Origin: Phyllobacteriaceae bacterium
GTDB lineage: Bacteria > Pseudomonadota > Alphaproteobacteria > Rhizobiales > Rhizobiaceae
Assembly: GCA_016711085.1 (NCBI GenBank)
Contig: JADJTR010000002.1
Location: forward strand, 186,001 to 250,000
Direction: 5' to 3'
Length of the DNA: 64,000 nucleotides
Shown: in pieces, positions 18,280-27,849 of the stretch
Layout of the letters: every line of letters starts with the position of its first letter
How positions within the stretch are numbered: position 1 is the first letter of the stretch
The notes under the pieces: generated by a model
Told to the model about the DNA's origin: nothing
Seen by the model: only the letters and a program-made list of their open reading frames with translations
Databases searched by the model: none
Position numbers and translations under genes: made by a program

Positions 18280-18478
18280 CAACGACTTTCGGCAAGCGAT
18301 TGATCGGCAACAGATTCGCTGCTTCGGCCGGCTTTTGCAACCCCCGATTCGCCGGAGCCGGCAAATCACAAGATGCTAAAGACAGGTGCGAAACGTTGAA
18401 CGGCGCGCCTTATTCCCGCCGCGATTTTTCCCGGTTCAGGCCCCAATCCGCCGCGACCATCGCCTCGTTGCCTGAGAC

Positions 18479-18624
18479 GGTTCGGTTCGGATTTGTTTCG
18501 AAACCCCAAGCCCCCCGCCCACGAAGCGGATCCGGGCCGAACCAACTCCCGGTTTGCCGGGATCAGGACGACGATCCCAAAGAGTCTCCGCCGGCCTGCC
18601 CGAAAGCAGCGCCGGCGTTTTTTT
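18479..18624 (+). ncRNA. Candidate small RNA (structured intergenic transcript)
   Basis: The 347 bases between the DUF2794 start and the DUF1223 stop hold no convincing gene on either strand. They hold three successive plus-strand structures: a long stem 18479-18492 with 18530-18543 (7 bp, a 2x2 internal loop, 5 bp), a 5-bp CCCGG/CCGGG hairpin at 18548-18561, and a near-perfect terminator at 18589-18624. No plus-strand gene precedes this terminator for 670 bases, which suggests that it ends its own transcript. A weak TTGAAC at 18396-18401 could be a -35 element, so the 5' end may lie near 18430. I do not recognise it as 6S, SRP or tmRNA. Transcription is inferred only. Confidence 0.4.
18589..18624 (+). 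terminator. Strong intrinsic terminator without an obvious upstream gene
   Basis: A 7-bp stem (18589-18595 with 18611-18617), a single bulged C, a further 4-bp stem and a CCGAAA loop, then seven T. On the opposite strand there is no T-tract after the hairpin, so it does not serve the DUF1223 gene. Confidence 0.85.
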
Positions 18625-18626
18625 AA

Positions 18627-19349
18627 TCAGAGGCGGATCGCCGCCGCGCCGAGAATTGCACCGGGCGCGCCGCCCGGGCCGATTTCCTGCACCAGCACGG
18701 CGCAGCCGTCGGCGCCGGATTTGGCAGCCTCGGAAACTGGCATTTCGAAACGGCCGGCTTCGCCGTGATACATGCCGGTGGTCGATACCGACAGGACCGA
18801 GTTGACGTAGCGGATCGTGTCGCCCTTGTTTTCGCCGCGCTCAACCTTCACTGCCGCATCGCCCTTGTACCAGACAAAGACAATCACGGCCTCGCCGGTC
18901 GGCGCCGGTCCTGTTCCCGTCTCGGCGACGACACGGTCGTCGATGCGCGTCAGGCGAACCGCCACGCCGAGTTTCGATGTTTCGAGGGCGGCGGAAACAG
19001 CGGGGCCGTCGGCGCCGTTGACATGGGTTCGTCCATTCAGCACCGCCTGCGGCGTGTAGACCGACCGGGCGTCGAACATTCTGGCGTAGCCATGCTGGCG
19101 TTCGGTGTTGGCGGGGCTGGCCAGCGTGTCGCGCCAGCCGAGATAATCCCAGTAGTCGACGTGGTAAGCGAGAGTGACCAGGTTTTTATCCTGCGCCAGC
19201 TTCGCCAGATTGGCGTCCGCGGGCGGGCAGGAGGAGCAGCCCTGCGATGTGAACAGTTCGACGACGCCGTGCGCGGGAACGTCTTGCGCCGATGCCGGCG
19301 TCGCCAGGGCGAACGCCATCGCCAAACCTGTAAAAATGTGTCGGACCAT
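18627..19349 (-). CDS. DUF1223 domain-containing secreted protein (thioredoxin-like)
   Basis: A protein of about 240 aa with a signal peptide (FTGLAMAFALATPASAQ). The mature N-terminus reads VVELFTSQGCSSCPPADANL, the DUF1223 hallmark: a thioredoxin-like CxxC in a GCSSC setting. It continues with YHVDYWDYLGWRDTLASP and QRQ-type segments (ERQHGYARMF, YTPQAVLNG). A periplasmic redox role is inferred from the fold; no substrate is known. The start at 19349 is where the signal peptide begins; 30 further codons upstream look unrelated. Confidence 0.88.
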   Translation of the reverse strand: MVRHIFTGLAMAFALATPASAQDVPAHGVVELFTSQGCSSCPPADANLAKLAQDKNLVTLAYHVDYWDYLGWRDTLASPANTERQHGYARMFDARSVYTPQAVLNGRTHVNGADGPAVSAALETSKLGVAVRLTRIDDRVVAETGTGPAPTGEAVIVFVWYKGDAAVKVERGENKGDTIRYVNSVLSVSTTGMYHGEAGRFEMPVSEAAKSGADGCAVLVQEIGPGGAPGAILGAAAIRL

Positions 19350-19449
19350 CGTAACCGCCTCAATGCGCCGATTGTGACGCGCCAGACCCTGCCTAGGCAA
19401 TAGACGGCTCAATGGCCAGTCACGACCGGGTGAGGCCAATGTTGATCAC

Positions 19450-19476
19450 TTGACAATACCGACCGGTTGGTATCTT
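19450..19476 (+). promoter_or_regulatory. Promoter with embedded TetR-type operator
   Basis: A consensus -35 box TTGACA (19450-19455) is followed at once by the 18-bp palindrome ATACCGACCGGTTGGTAT (19456-19473; only one symmetric base pair mismatched), which overlaps a TATCTT -10-like box. ACCGGT-centred palindromes flanked by ATACC are typical of TetR-family sites. Occupation would block RNA polymerase. It lies 37 bases upstream of the VOC gene start. No TetR gene lies in the window. Confidence 0.7.
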
Positions 19477-19512
19477 TTGAATCGGTCGTTTTTTCACGAG
19501 GAGGACCCGGCC

Positions 19513-20277
19513 ATGACCTCAGCGACGGGACGTTTCATCTGGCACGATCTGATGACCACCGACACAAAGGCGGCCGAGGCTTTCTACACGGTGGTCACCG
19601 GGTGGACGGCGACCGATTCCGGCATGCCTGGCGCGCCCTACACGATCCTCGCCGCCGGCGAGGACGCCATCGGCGGCATCATGGCGATCCCGCAAGGGGA
19701 CGCCGGCATGCCGCCTTGCTGGACCGGCTATGTCGGCGTGCCTGATGTCGACGCCTACACCGACAGGATAGCGAAATCCGGCGGCAAGGTGTGGAGATCA
19801 CCGCGGGATATTCCCGACGTCGGGCGCTTCAGCGTCGTCGCCGATCCGCAGGGTGCGGTGTTCATCCTGTTCAAGGGAACAAGCGAATTCGCGCCGGTTT
19901 CGCGGCCGATGGGCACGGCGGGCCACTTCGCCTGGAACGAGCTTCATGCGGGCGACGGCGAAAAGGCGTTCGACTGGTACCAGAACATGTTCGGCTGGGA
20001 AAAGGCCGAAGCGCACGACATGGGCGGCTTCACCTATACCACCTTCCGCACCGGCGATAACGCCGCTGTCGGCGGCATGATGACGAAAATGGCATTCGAA
20101 CCCGCGCCCCATTGGGCGTATTATGTCTGGGTAGCCGATTTCGACGCTGCCGGCGAACGGATCAAGGCCCATGGCGGCAAAGTGCTGATGGATGCGCATG
20201 AGGTGCCGGGCGGCGCCTGGATCCTCGCCTGCCAGGATCCGCAGGGGGCATATTTCAACCTGCTTGGCCAGCGCTGA
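19513..20277 (+). CDS. VOC family protein with two glyoxalase-like domains
   Basis: A 254-residue cytosolic protein with two VOC (glyoxalase/dioxygenase fold) modules, roughly residues 6-120 and 135-252. Each opens with a F(I/A)W(H/N)(D/E)L block followed by A(E/F)xFY/WY(T/Q)xxxGW, as in the CFP-30/27-type hydroxylases. ATG at 19513 follows GAGGAGGA. First gene of a four-gene operon (VOC, DUF1428, DUF1428, DUF6958-type) with short gaps and good ribosome sites, behind a TetR-type operator. The enzyme reaction is unknown; a detoxification role is only a guess. Confidence 0.88.
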   Translation: MTSATGRFIWHDLMTTDTKAAEAFYTVVTGWTATDSGMPGAPYTILAAGEDAIGGIMAIPQGDAGMPPCWTGYVGVPDVDAYTDRIAKSGGKVWRSPRDIPDVGRFSVVADPQGAVFILFKGTSEFAPVSRPMGTAGHFAWNELHAGDGEKAFDWYQNMFGWEKAEAHDMGGFTYTTFRTGDNAAVGGMMTKMAFEPAPHWAYYVWVADFDAAGERIKAHGGKVLMDAHEVPGGAWILACQDPQGAYFNLLGQR

Positions 20278-20309
20278 ACGGCGCGGCCGGCCCGCGAAGG
20301 GAGGACAAA

Positions 20310-20663
20310 ATGGCCTATGTCGACGGTTATTTGATCGCTGTTCCGAACGCCAGCAAGGCCGCCTATGTCGAAATGGCGGAAAAAATGGCGGTGGTGTTCA
20401 AGACCAATGGCGCGACGCGTGTGGTGGAAAACTGGGAAGACGATGTGCCGGAAGGCAAGCTGACCTCGTTCCCCATGGCGGTCAAACGCGAGGCCGGCGA
20501 ATCCATCGTCTTTTCCTGGGTCGCCTGGCCGACAAGGGAGATCCGCGATGCCGGGTGGAAACAGGTGATGGAAGACCCGATCATGAATGAGAGCCGGTTC
20601 GCCACGCTCTTTGACGGCAAGCGCATGATCTATGGCGGCTTCGAAACCGTCGTGGACATGTGA
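20310..20663 (+). CDS. DUF1428 family protein (first copy)
   Basis: A 117-residue protein with the dimeric ferredoxin-like (ABM-type) fold expected for DUF1428. Blocks YVDGYLIAVP, VVENWEDDVPEGKLTSFPMAV, FSWVAWPTREIRDAGW and FDGKRMIYGGFE are the family core. GGGAGGA precedes the ATG. Function unknown. It is the second gene of the TetR-operator operon and is followed by a paralogue, so two related subunits or duplicated enzymes are made together. Confidence 0.9.
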   Translation: MAYVDGYLIAVPNASKAAYVEMAEKMAVVFKTNGATRVVENWEDDVPEGKLTSFPMAVKREAGESIVFSWVAWPTREIRDAGWKQVMEDPIMNESRFATLFDGKRMIYGGFETVVDM

Positions 20664-20722
20664 ATAAGCCAACGCCGCCGGAAGCGGGCCCGTCCGGGCT
20701 CTTGCGAACGAGAGGACAGACA

Positions 20723-21073
20723 ATGGTTTACGTCGATGTGTTTGTCGGTCCGGTTCCGACCGCCGACAAGGAAATTTACCTCGCCTACGCCAGGAAAATG
20801 CAGGCCATGACGAAGCAGGCCGGCGCGCTATCGGTCATGGCCTGTTGGGGCGACGATTCGCCCGGCGGGATGCCCAACAATCCATTGGCGACGGCGCTGG
20901 ACCTGAAAACCGGGGAAACCCTGGTCACCCGTTTTGTCAAATGGGAATCCCGGATTGCGCGCGAAACCGGCTGGGCCGCGCTGATGAAACACCCCGAAAT
21001 GCAAACGCTTTCGCCGCCGTTCGACCGGTCGCGCGTGCGCTACGCCGGATTCGACGTCATCGATGAATTGTGA
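20723..21073 (+). CDS. DUF1428 family protein (second, diverged copy)
   Basis: A 116-residue paralogue of the preceding gene: YVDVFVGPVPTADKEIYL aligns with its first block, MACWGDDSPGG replaces the ENWEDDVPEG block, and RFVKWESRIARETGWAALMKHPEM matches the third. The C-terminus RYAGFDVIDEL parallels IYGGFETVVDM. ATG at 20723 has AGAGGACA before it; a GTG at 20660 overlapping the first copy is in frame but adds a Pro/Gly-rich leader. Third gene of the operon. Function unknown. Confidence 0.85.
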   Translation: MVYVDVFVGPVPTADKEIYLAYARKMQAMTKQAGALSVMACWGDDSPGGMPNNPLATALDLKTGETLVTRFVKWESRIARETGWAALMKHPEMQTLSPPFDRSRVRYAGFDVIDEL

Positions 21074-21082
21074 GGATGGACC

Positions 21083-21376
21083 ATGGCGAAGCCGGCAACG
21101 GTCCGCATCGAGAACGTGTTGCAACCGGGCAAGACCTACCCGGTCGACGCCGCCAAGTTCGAGGCGATGAAGAAGGCGCTGCTGGCGGTCGTGCCGGATA
21201 TGCCGCCTGGCATCACGCCGGAAGAGATCATCGCGCGGGTGAAGCCGTCCCTGCCGGACGATCTGTTCCCTGGCGGATCGACCGTGGGATGGTGGGTCAA
21301 ATCCGTGCAGCTCGACCAGGAGGCCAAGGGCGTCATCGCCCGCTCGTTCAAGCCGGTTCGCCTTTACAAAAAATGA
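21083..21376 (+). CDS. DUF6958 family small protein
   Basis: A 97-residue cytosolic protein: VRIENVLQPGKTYPVDAAKFEAMKKALLAVVP, then a PPGITPEEI turn and VGWWVKSVQLDQEAKGVIAR, ending in a basic RLYKK tail. The pattern fits the small DUF6958 group often found beside VOC and DUF1428 genes; the assignment is from memory of the pattern. GAGGA precedes the ATG, 9 bases after the previous stop. Last gene of the operon, followed by a hairpin shared with acnA on the other strand. Confidence 0.75.
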   Translation: MAKPATVRIENVLQPGKTYPVDAAKFEAMKKALLAVVPDMPPGITPEEIIARVKPSLPDDLFPGGSTVGWWVKSVQLDQEAKGVIARSFKPVRLYKK

Positions 21377-21380
21377 TAAA

Positions 21381-21400
21381 GGCGGGACCGCGGCCCCGCC
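21381..21400. terminator. Shared hairpin terminator between convergent operons
   Basis: A 6-bp GGCGGG/CCCGCC stem with an 8-base loop lies between the DUF6958 stop (21376) and the acnA stop (21425). For acnA the hairpin is followed by TTTATCATTTTTT, a good T-rich tail. For the plus-strand operon the tail is poor (TTCG). Confidence 0.65.
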
Positions 21401-21424
21401 TTCGATGCACGCATGCGCGGCGGC

Positions 21425-24134
<2,710 letters not shown>

Positions 24135-24400
24135 GGCCTTCGTCCTTTACAAGTCGGCCGATCTGGGACGAACAATGCCTGACGGAAAACGGCAGGTGCG
24201 GGTGCAGTCATTTCCGCTGTCCGCCCCGGCGGCGGCTTGAAAAAGCCGGGCGCGCTTGAATCGGCGCAGATGCGTTTCCATGCCGGCTGCTGGCACGGTT
24301 GCGGGCGTTATAGATAATCCCGTATGAGGGCGCCATATCGACGAAAGATAAAAATGCTGCGCTGCATCAGGTTTGGCGGCCGGTGGGGAAACGGGGCGGA

Positions 24401-25003
24401 ATGCGACTGGTCGTCGAGACACTTTCGGGCGAACGCGGCGGCGAGACGATCTTCGCCGGCGTGTCGTTCGCGCTCGGTGCGGGCGAGGCGTTGCTGGTCA
24501 CCGGGCCGAACGGCGCCGGCAAGACGACGTTGATGCGGGTGATCGCCGGGCTGCTGCCGGCGGCAACGGGAACAATACGCTTCGAGGGCGGCGGCGAGGC
24601 ATTTCCGGATGTCGCTTCGGCTTTGCATTTCCTTGGCCCGGTCAACGCCATGAAGGCGGCTTTGACGGTCCGCGAGAACCTCGAATTCTGGCAGAGCCTT
24701 GCCGGACCCCGGCATTTCCAGGTCTGCGACGCGATGGATCTTGTCGATTTGCGGCGGACGGCCGACCTGCCTTTCGGCTATTTGTCCACCGGGCAGAAAC
24801 GCCGCATCGCCATTGCCCGGCTTTATCTCAATTACCGGCCGCTCTGGCTGCTTGACGAACCGACATCCGGCCTCGACGCCGATTCGACCGCGGCGCTTGC
24901 CCATTTCATGCGTGAACATCTTGGGGATGGCGGAATGATTGTCGCCTCCACCCATCTGCCGCTCGGCCTCGACGACGCGCAAACGCTGGAGATGGGTGGA
25001 TGA
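24401..25003 (+). CDS. ccmA: Heme exporter ATP-binding protein CcmA
   Basis: The ATPase of the CcmABCD system for cytochrome c maturation, which releases holo-CcmE after heme is loaded at the periplasmic side. 200 aa. Walker A GPNGAGKTTLMR near residues 39-50, the family LHFLGPVNAMKAALTVRENLEFW region, a compact signature LSTGQKRRIAIARL and Walker B LWLLDEPTSGLD. ATG at 24401 follows GGGGCGGA; the GTG at 24383 adds six residues. The stop overlaps ccmB by 4 bases. Confidence 0.95.
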   Translation: MRLVVETLSGERGGETIFAGVSFALGAGEALLVTGPNGAGKTTLMRVIAGLLPAATGTIRFEGGGEAFPDVASALHFLGPVNAMKAALTVRENLEFWQSLAGPRHFQVCDAMDLVDLRRTADLPFGYLSTGQKRRIAIARLYLNYRPLWLLDEPTSGLDADSTAALAHFMREHLGDGGMIVASTHLPLGLDDAQTLEMGG

Positions 25004-25665
25004 TCGCCCTGTTCCTGCGCGATGTGAAACTGGGCTTGCGCGCCGGCGGCGGGGCGCTGGTCGGCATCCTGTTTTTCCTCGCCGTCATCGCCGTCGTCCC
25101 GTTCGGCGTCGGGCCGGACCTCAACCTGCTCGCCCGCATCGGCCCGGCCATCCTGTGGATCGGCGCGCTACTCGCCGGATTGCTCGGCCTCGACCGGCTG
25201 TTCCAGGCCGACCGCGAGGATGGTGCGCTCGACGTGCTGCTGGTGCATGCGCCGGGCTTCAATCTGGCGCTCGCGGTGTTGGTCAAATGCCTGGCGCATT
25301 GGACAGCGGCGATCCTGCCGCTGGTCGTCGCCTCACCCTTGCTCGGCCTGTTCATGAACATGACGCCGCAAGGCATCGGCGCCACGGCGCTGACGCTGCT
25401 GGTCGGTACGCCGGCGATCGCCTTCATCGGCGCGGTCGGCGCGGCTGTGGCGGTGGCGTTGCCGCGCGGTGGGCTGCTCGTCTCGGTGGTCATTTTGCCG
25501 CTGGTCATCCCGGTGCTGATCTTCGGCGTGTCGGCCGCCTACGCCGCCGTCAACGATCCCGATCCGTTCCTGCCGCCATTTCTCATTCTTGCCGCTTTGA
25601 CGTTGTTTTTCGCCGTTATCGGGCCGGCCGCGGCGGCGCTGGCGCTGCATCACGGCTCGGATTGA
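25000..25665 (+). CDS. ccmB: Heme exporter permease CcmB
   Basis: A 221-residue inner-membrane subunit with six helices. The family opening FLRDVKLGLRAGGGALVGILFFL is clear, followed by GPAILWIGALLAGLLGLDRLFQADREDG and LLVHAPGFNLALAVLVKCLAHW. It pairs with CcmA (4-base overlap upstream) and CcmC. The C-terminal half is strongly hydrophobic, ending near ALALHHGSD. A 61-base gap separates it from ccmC. Confidence 0.95.
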   Translation: MIALFLRDVKLGLRAGGGALVGILFFLAVIAVVPFGVGPDLNLLARIGPAILWIGALLAGLLGLDRLFQADREDGALDVLLVHAPGFNLALAVLVKCLAHWTAAILPLVVASPLLGLFMNMTPQGIGATALTLLVGTPAIAFIGAVGAAVAVALPRGGLLVSVVILPLVIPVLIFGVSAAYAAVNDPDPFLPPFLILAALTLFFAVIGPAAAALALHHGSD

Positions 25666-25726
25666 GCCGGATCAAGGGACCAAGGGCCGAATTGCGCGAC
25701 TGACCCGGCTTGGATAAGAGGACGAG

Positions 25727-26485
25727 ATGAACGAAAACGTCGCCACCGGCTGGTCAATCACCGCGCTCGCCAATCCGACGCGCTTCATTTCCATTGCCGA
25801 CAAGGTCATTCCCTGGCTTGGCGGCCTGGCCGCGCTCGCCATCGCGGTCGCCCTGTGGATGGGGTTCAACGCGCCCGAGGACTACCAGCAAGGCGTCACC
25901 GTCCGCATCATGTACATCCATGTGCCCTTCGCCTGGCTCGCCATGTTCGGCTATTCGATGATGGCGGCATCGGCGCTCGGAACCCTTGTTTGGCGTCACC
26001 CGCTCGCCGATGTCTCGGTCAAGGCGGCGGCGCCGATCGGGGCCGCGTTCACGCTGCTGGCGCTCGTCACCGGCTCGATCTGGGGCAAGCCGATGTGGGG
26101 CACCTGGTGGGTGTGGGATGCGCGGCTCACCTCGGTGTTCGTGCTGTTCCTGATGTATCTCGGCCTCATCGCCCTCAACAGGGCGCTCGACGATCCGTCG
26201 CGCGCCGCCAAGGCCAGCGCCGTGCTGGCGCTGATCGGCTTCGTCAACATCCCGATCATCAAGTTCTCGGTCGATTGGTGGAACACGCTGCACCAGCCGG
26301 CGGCGGTGTTCCGCATGGACGGCCCGACCATCCATGCGAGCCTGCTGTGGCCGCTGATGATTTCGGCGCTCGGCTTCACGTTGCTGTTCCTGACGCTACA
26401 TCTGATGGCGATGCGCACCGAAATCCTGCGCCGTCGCGTGACCGCCATGCGCCGCCTCGCGGCGCGGCGCGCCGACAAGGGCTGA
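25727..26485 (+). CDS. ccmC: Heme exporter permease CcmC
   Basis: A 252-residue, six-helix membrane protein that presents heme to CcmE. The tryptophan-rich heme-handling motif WGTWWVWDARLTS is near residues 125-137, with the conserved His in MYIHVPFAW (about residue 66) and in WWNTLHQPA (about 187). AGAGGACGAG precedes the ATG. It is followed after 4 bases by ccmD. The C-terminus is basic (MRRLAARRADKG). Confidence 0.96.
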   Translation: MNENVATGWSITALANPTRFISIADKVIPWLGGLAALAIAVALWMGFNAPEDYQQGVTVRIMYIHVPFAWLAMFGYSMMAASALGTLVWRHPLADVSVKAAAPIGAAFTLLALVTGSIWGKPMWGTWWVWDARLTSVFVLFLMYLGLIALNRALDDPSRAAKASAVLALIGFVNIPIIKFSVDWWNTLHQPAAVFRMDGPTIHASLLWPLMISALGFTLLFLTLHLMAMRTEILRRRVTAMRRLAARRADKG

Positions 26486-26489
26486 CCTC

Positions 26490-26645
26490 ATGAACCACGA
26501 CGCCTATGTGTTCGCCGCCTATGCCATTTCGGCGCTGGTCATCGCGTTGACCGTCGGTTGGGTTGTTTTCGATTATCGCGGCCGCAAAGCCGATCTCGCG
26601 ACGCTGGAGGCCGCCGGCGTCAGGCGCCGTTCGGAGGAAGCGTGA
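26490..26645 (+). CDS. ccmD: Heme exporter protein CcmD
   Basis: A 51-residue single-helix protein. It reads MNHDAYVFAAYAISALVIA at the start, then a Trp-containing helix end and a basic cytoplasmic tail (DYRGRKADLATLEA), the standard CcmD layout. It helps release holo-CcmE from CcmABC. It starts 4 bases after the ccmC stop and its TGA overlaps the GTG of ccmG, so position and topology support the call despite its short length. Confidence 0.9.
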   Translation: MNHDAYVFAAYAISALVIALTVGWVVFDYRGRKADLATLEAAGVRRRSEEA

Positions 26646-27208
26646 GCGAAACGCCGAAACCGCGCCGCAACTGGCTGGCGCTGGCGCCGCTCGCCGCCTT
26701 CCTGGCGCTGGCCGGCGTTTTCCTCGTGCAATTGATGTCGGACCGCGACCAGCGCGAACTGCCCTCGGCGTTGATCGGCCAGAAGGCGCCGTCGACCGAT
26801 CTGCCGCCGCTCGATCCAACGGCTTCGATCGGCATTCGCGACGCCGATTTCGTCGGCAAGGTGACCCTGCTCAACGTTTTTGCCTCGTGGTGCGTTCCGT
26901 GCCGCGACGAGCATCCGTTCCTGGTCGAACTGGCCAAGGATGCGCGTTTCCGCCTCGTTGGATTGAACTACAAGGACAAGGCGGACAACGCCTTCGGTTT
27001 CCTGAACGATCTCGGCAATCCCTATGCCGCCATCGGCGCCGACGAATCGGGCCGGGCCGGCATCAATTGGGGCGTCTATGGCGTGCCGGAAACCTATCTG
27101 ATCGACAAGGCGGGCGTGATCCGCGCCAAATTCGTCGGGCCACTTTCCCCTGAAGCGTTCAAGGCGAAGCTCGAACCCGAAATCGTGAAAGCGCTGTCGG
27201 CAGGTTAG
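26642..27208 (+). CDS. ccmG: Cytochrome c biogenesis thiol:disulfide oxidoreductase CcmG/DsbE
   Basis: A membrane-anchored periplasmic thioredoxin, 188 aa, that keeps apocytochrome c thiols reduced for heme attachment. One N-terminal helix (residues about 12-32), then the thioredoxin domain with the active site FASWCVPCRDEHP (Cys 84, Cys 87), the GLNYKDKADNAFGFL block and the cis-Pro region GVYGVPETYLIDKAG. GTG start at 26642 overlaps the ccmD stop (GTGA). Its stop overlaps the convergent yciB end by 4 bases. CcmE, F and H are not in the window. Confidence 0.95.
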   Translation: MSETPKPRRNWLALAPLAAFLALAGVFLVQLMSDRDQRELPSALIGQKAPSTDLPPLDPTASIGIRDADFVGKVTLLNVFASWCVPCRDEHPFLVELAKDARFRLVGLNYKDKADNAFGFLNDLGNPYAAIGADESGRAGINWGVYGVPETYLIDKAGVIRAKFVGPLSPEAFKAKLEPEIVKALSAG

Positions 27209-27849
27209 TCGGCCTTATCTTCCACCGCGTGCTTGGCAATCAGCCCCATTTGGCTGAGCGTGAAGGCGATGGTGATGGGCATGATGCCCCAGACCTTGAA
27301 CGCCACCCACGCATCGGTGGAAAAATTGCGCCAGACGATCTCGTTCAGCACGGCGAGCAGGAAGAAAAACAGGCCCCAGCGAAAGGTGAGCATTTTCCAG
27401 CCCTGCGCCGTCAGGTGGAAAGCCGCCTCGAACACATAAGCCAGCAATGATTTGCCGAAGGCGAGGCCGCCAAGCAGCACCGCGCCGAACAGCGCGTTGA
27501 CGATGGTCGGCTTCATCTTGATGAAGGTTTCGTCCTGCAGCCACAGCGTCAGCGAACCGAAGACCGCGACCACCGCGCCGGAAACCAGCGGCATGATCGG
27601 CAGGGTGCGCGTCAGCGCCCATGAAACGGCCAATGCGACGAATGTGGCGAGCATGAACAGGGCGGTGGCGACGAACAGCGAACCGCCGAGTCCAGAAAGC
27701 GCCGGGAATTTTTCGACCAGCCACGCGCCGCGCGCATTGGCGAAAAAGAACACCAGCAACGGCCCGAGTTCGAGCGCCAGCTTGAGCAGGGGATTCAGCG
27801 CCTTGGTGCGCGGGTCGGCCGGGCCGGTCTCGATGGGTAGTCCCGTCAT
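27205..27849 (-). CDS. yciB: Intracellular septation protein A / YciB family
   Basis: A 214-residue inner-membrane protein with five to six helices. Family landmarks are LLKLALELGPLLVFFFANAR, the LQDETFIKMKPTIVNALFGAVLLGG segment and LNEIVWRNFSTDAWVAFKVWG. YciB links cell elongation and division machinery in enteric bacteria; the mechanism is unclear. The start overlaps the ftsY stop by 4 bases, and the dapF-mtaB-ftsY-yciB order supports co-transcription. Confidence 0.94.
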   Translation of the reverse strand: MTGLPIETGPADPRTKALNPLLKLALELGPLLVFFFANARGAWLVEKFPALSGLGGSLFVATALFMLATFVALAVSWALTRTLPIMPLVSGAVVAVFGSLTLWLQDETFIKMKPTIVNALFGAVLLGGLAFGKSLLAYVFEAAFHLTAQGWKMLTFRWGLFFFLLAVLNEIVWRNFSTDAWVAFKVWGIMPITIAFTLSQMGLIAKHAVEDKAD

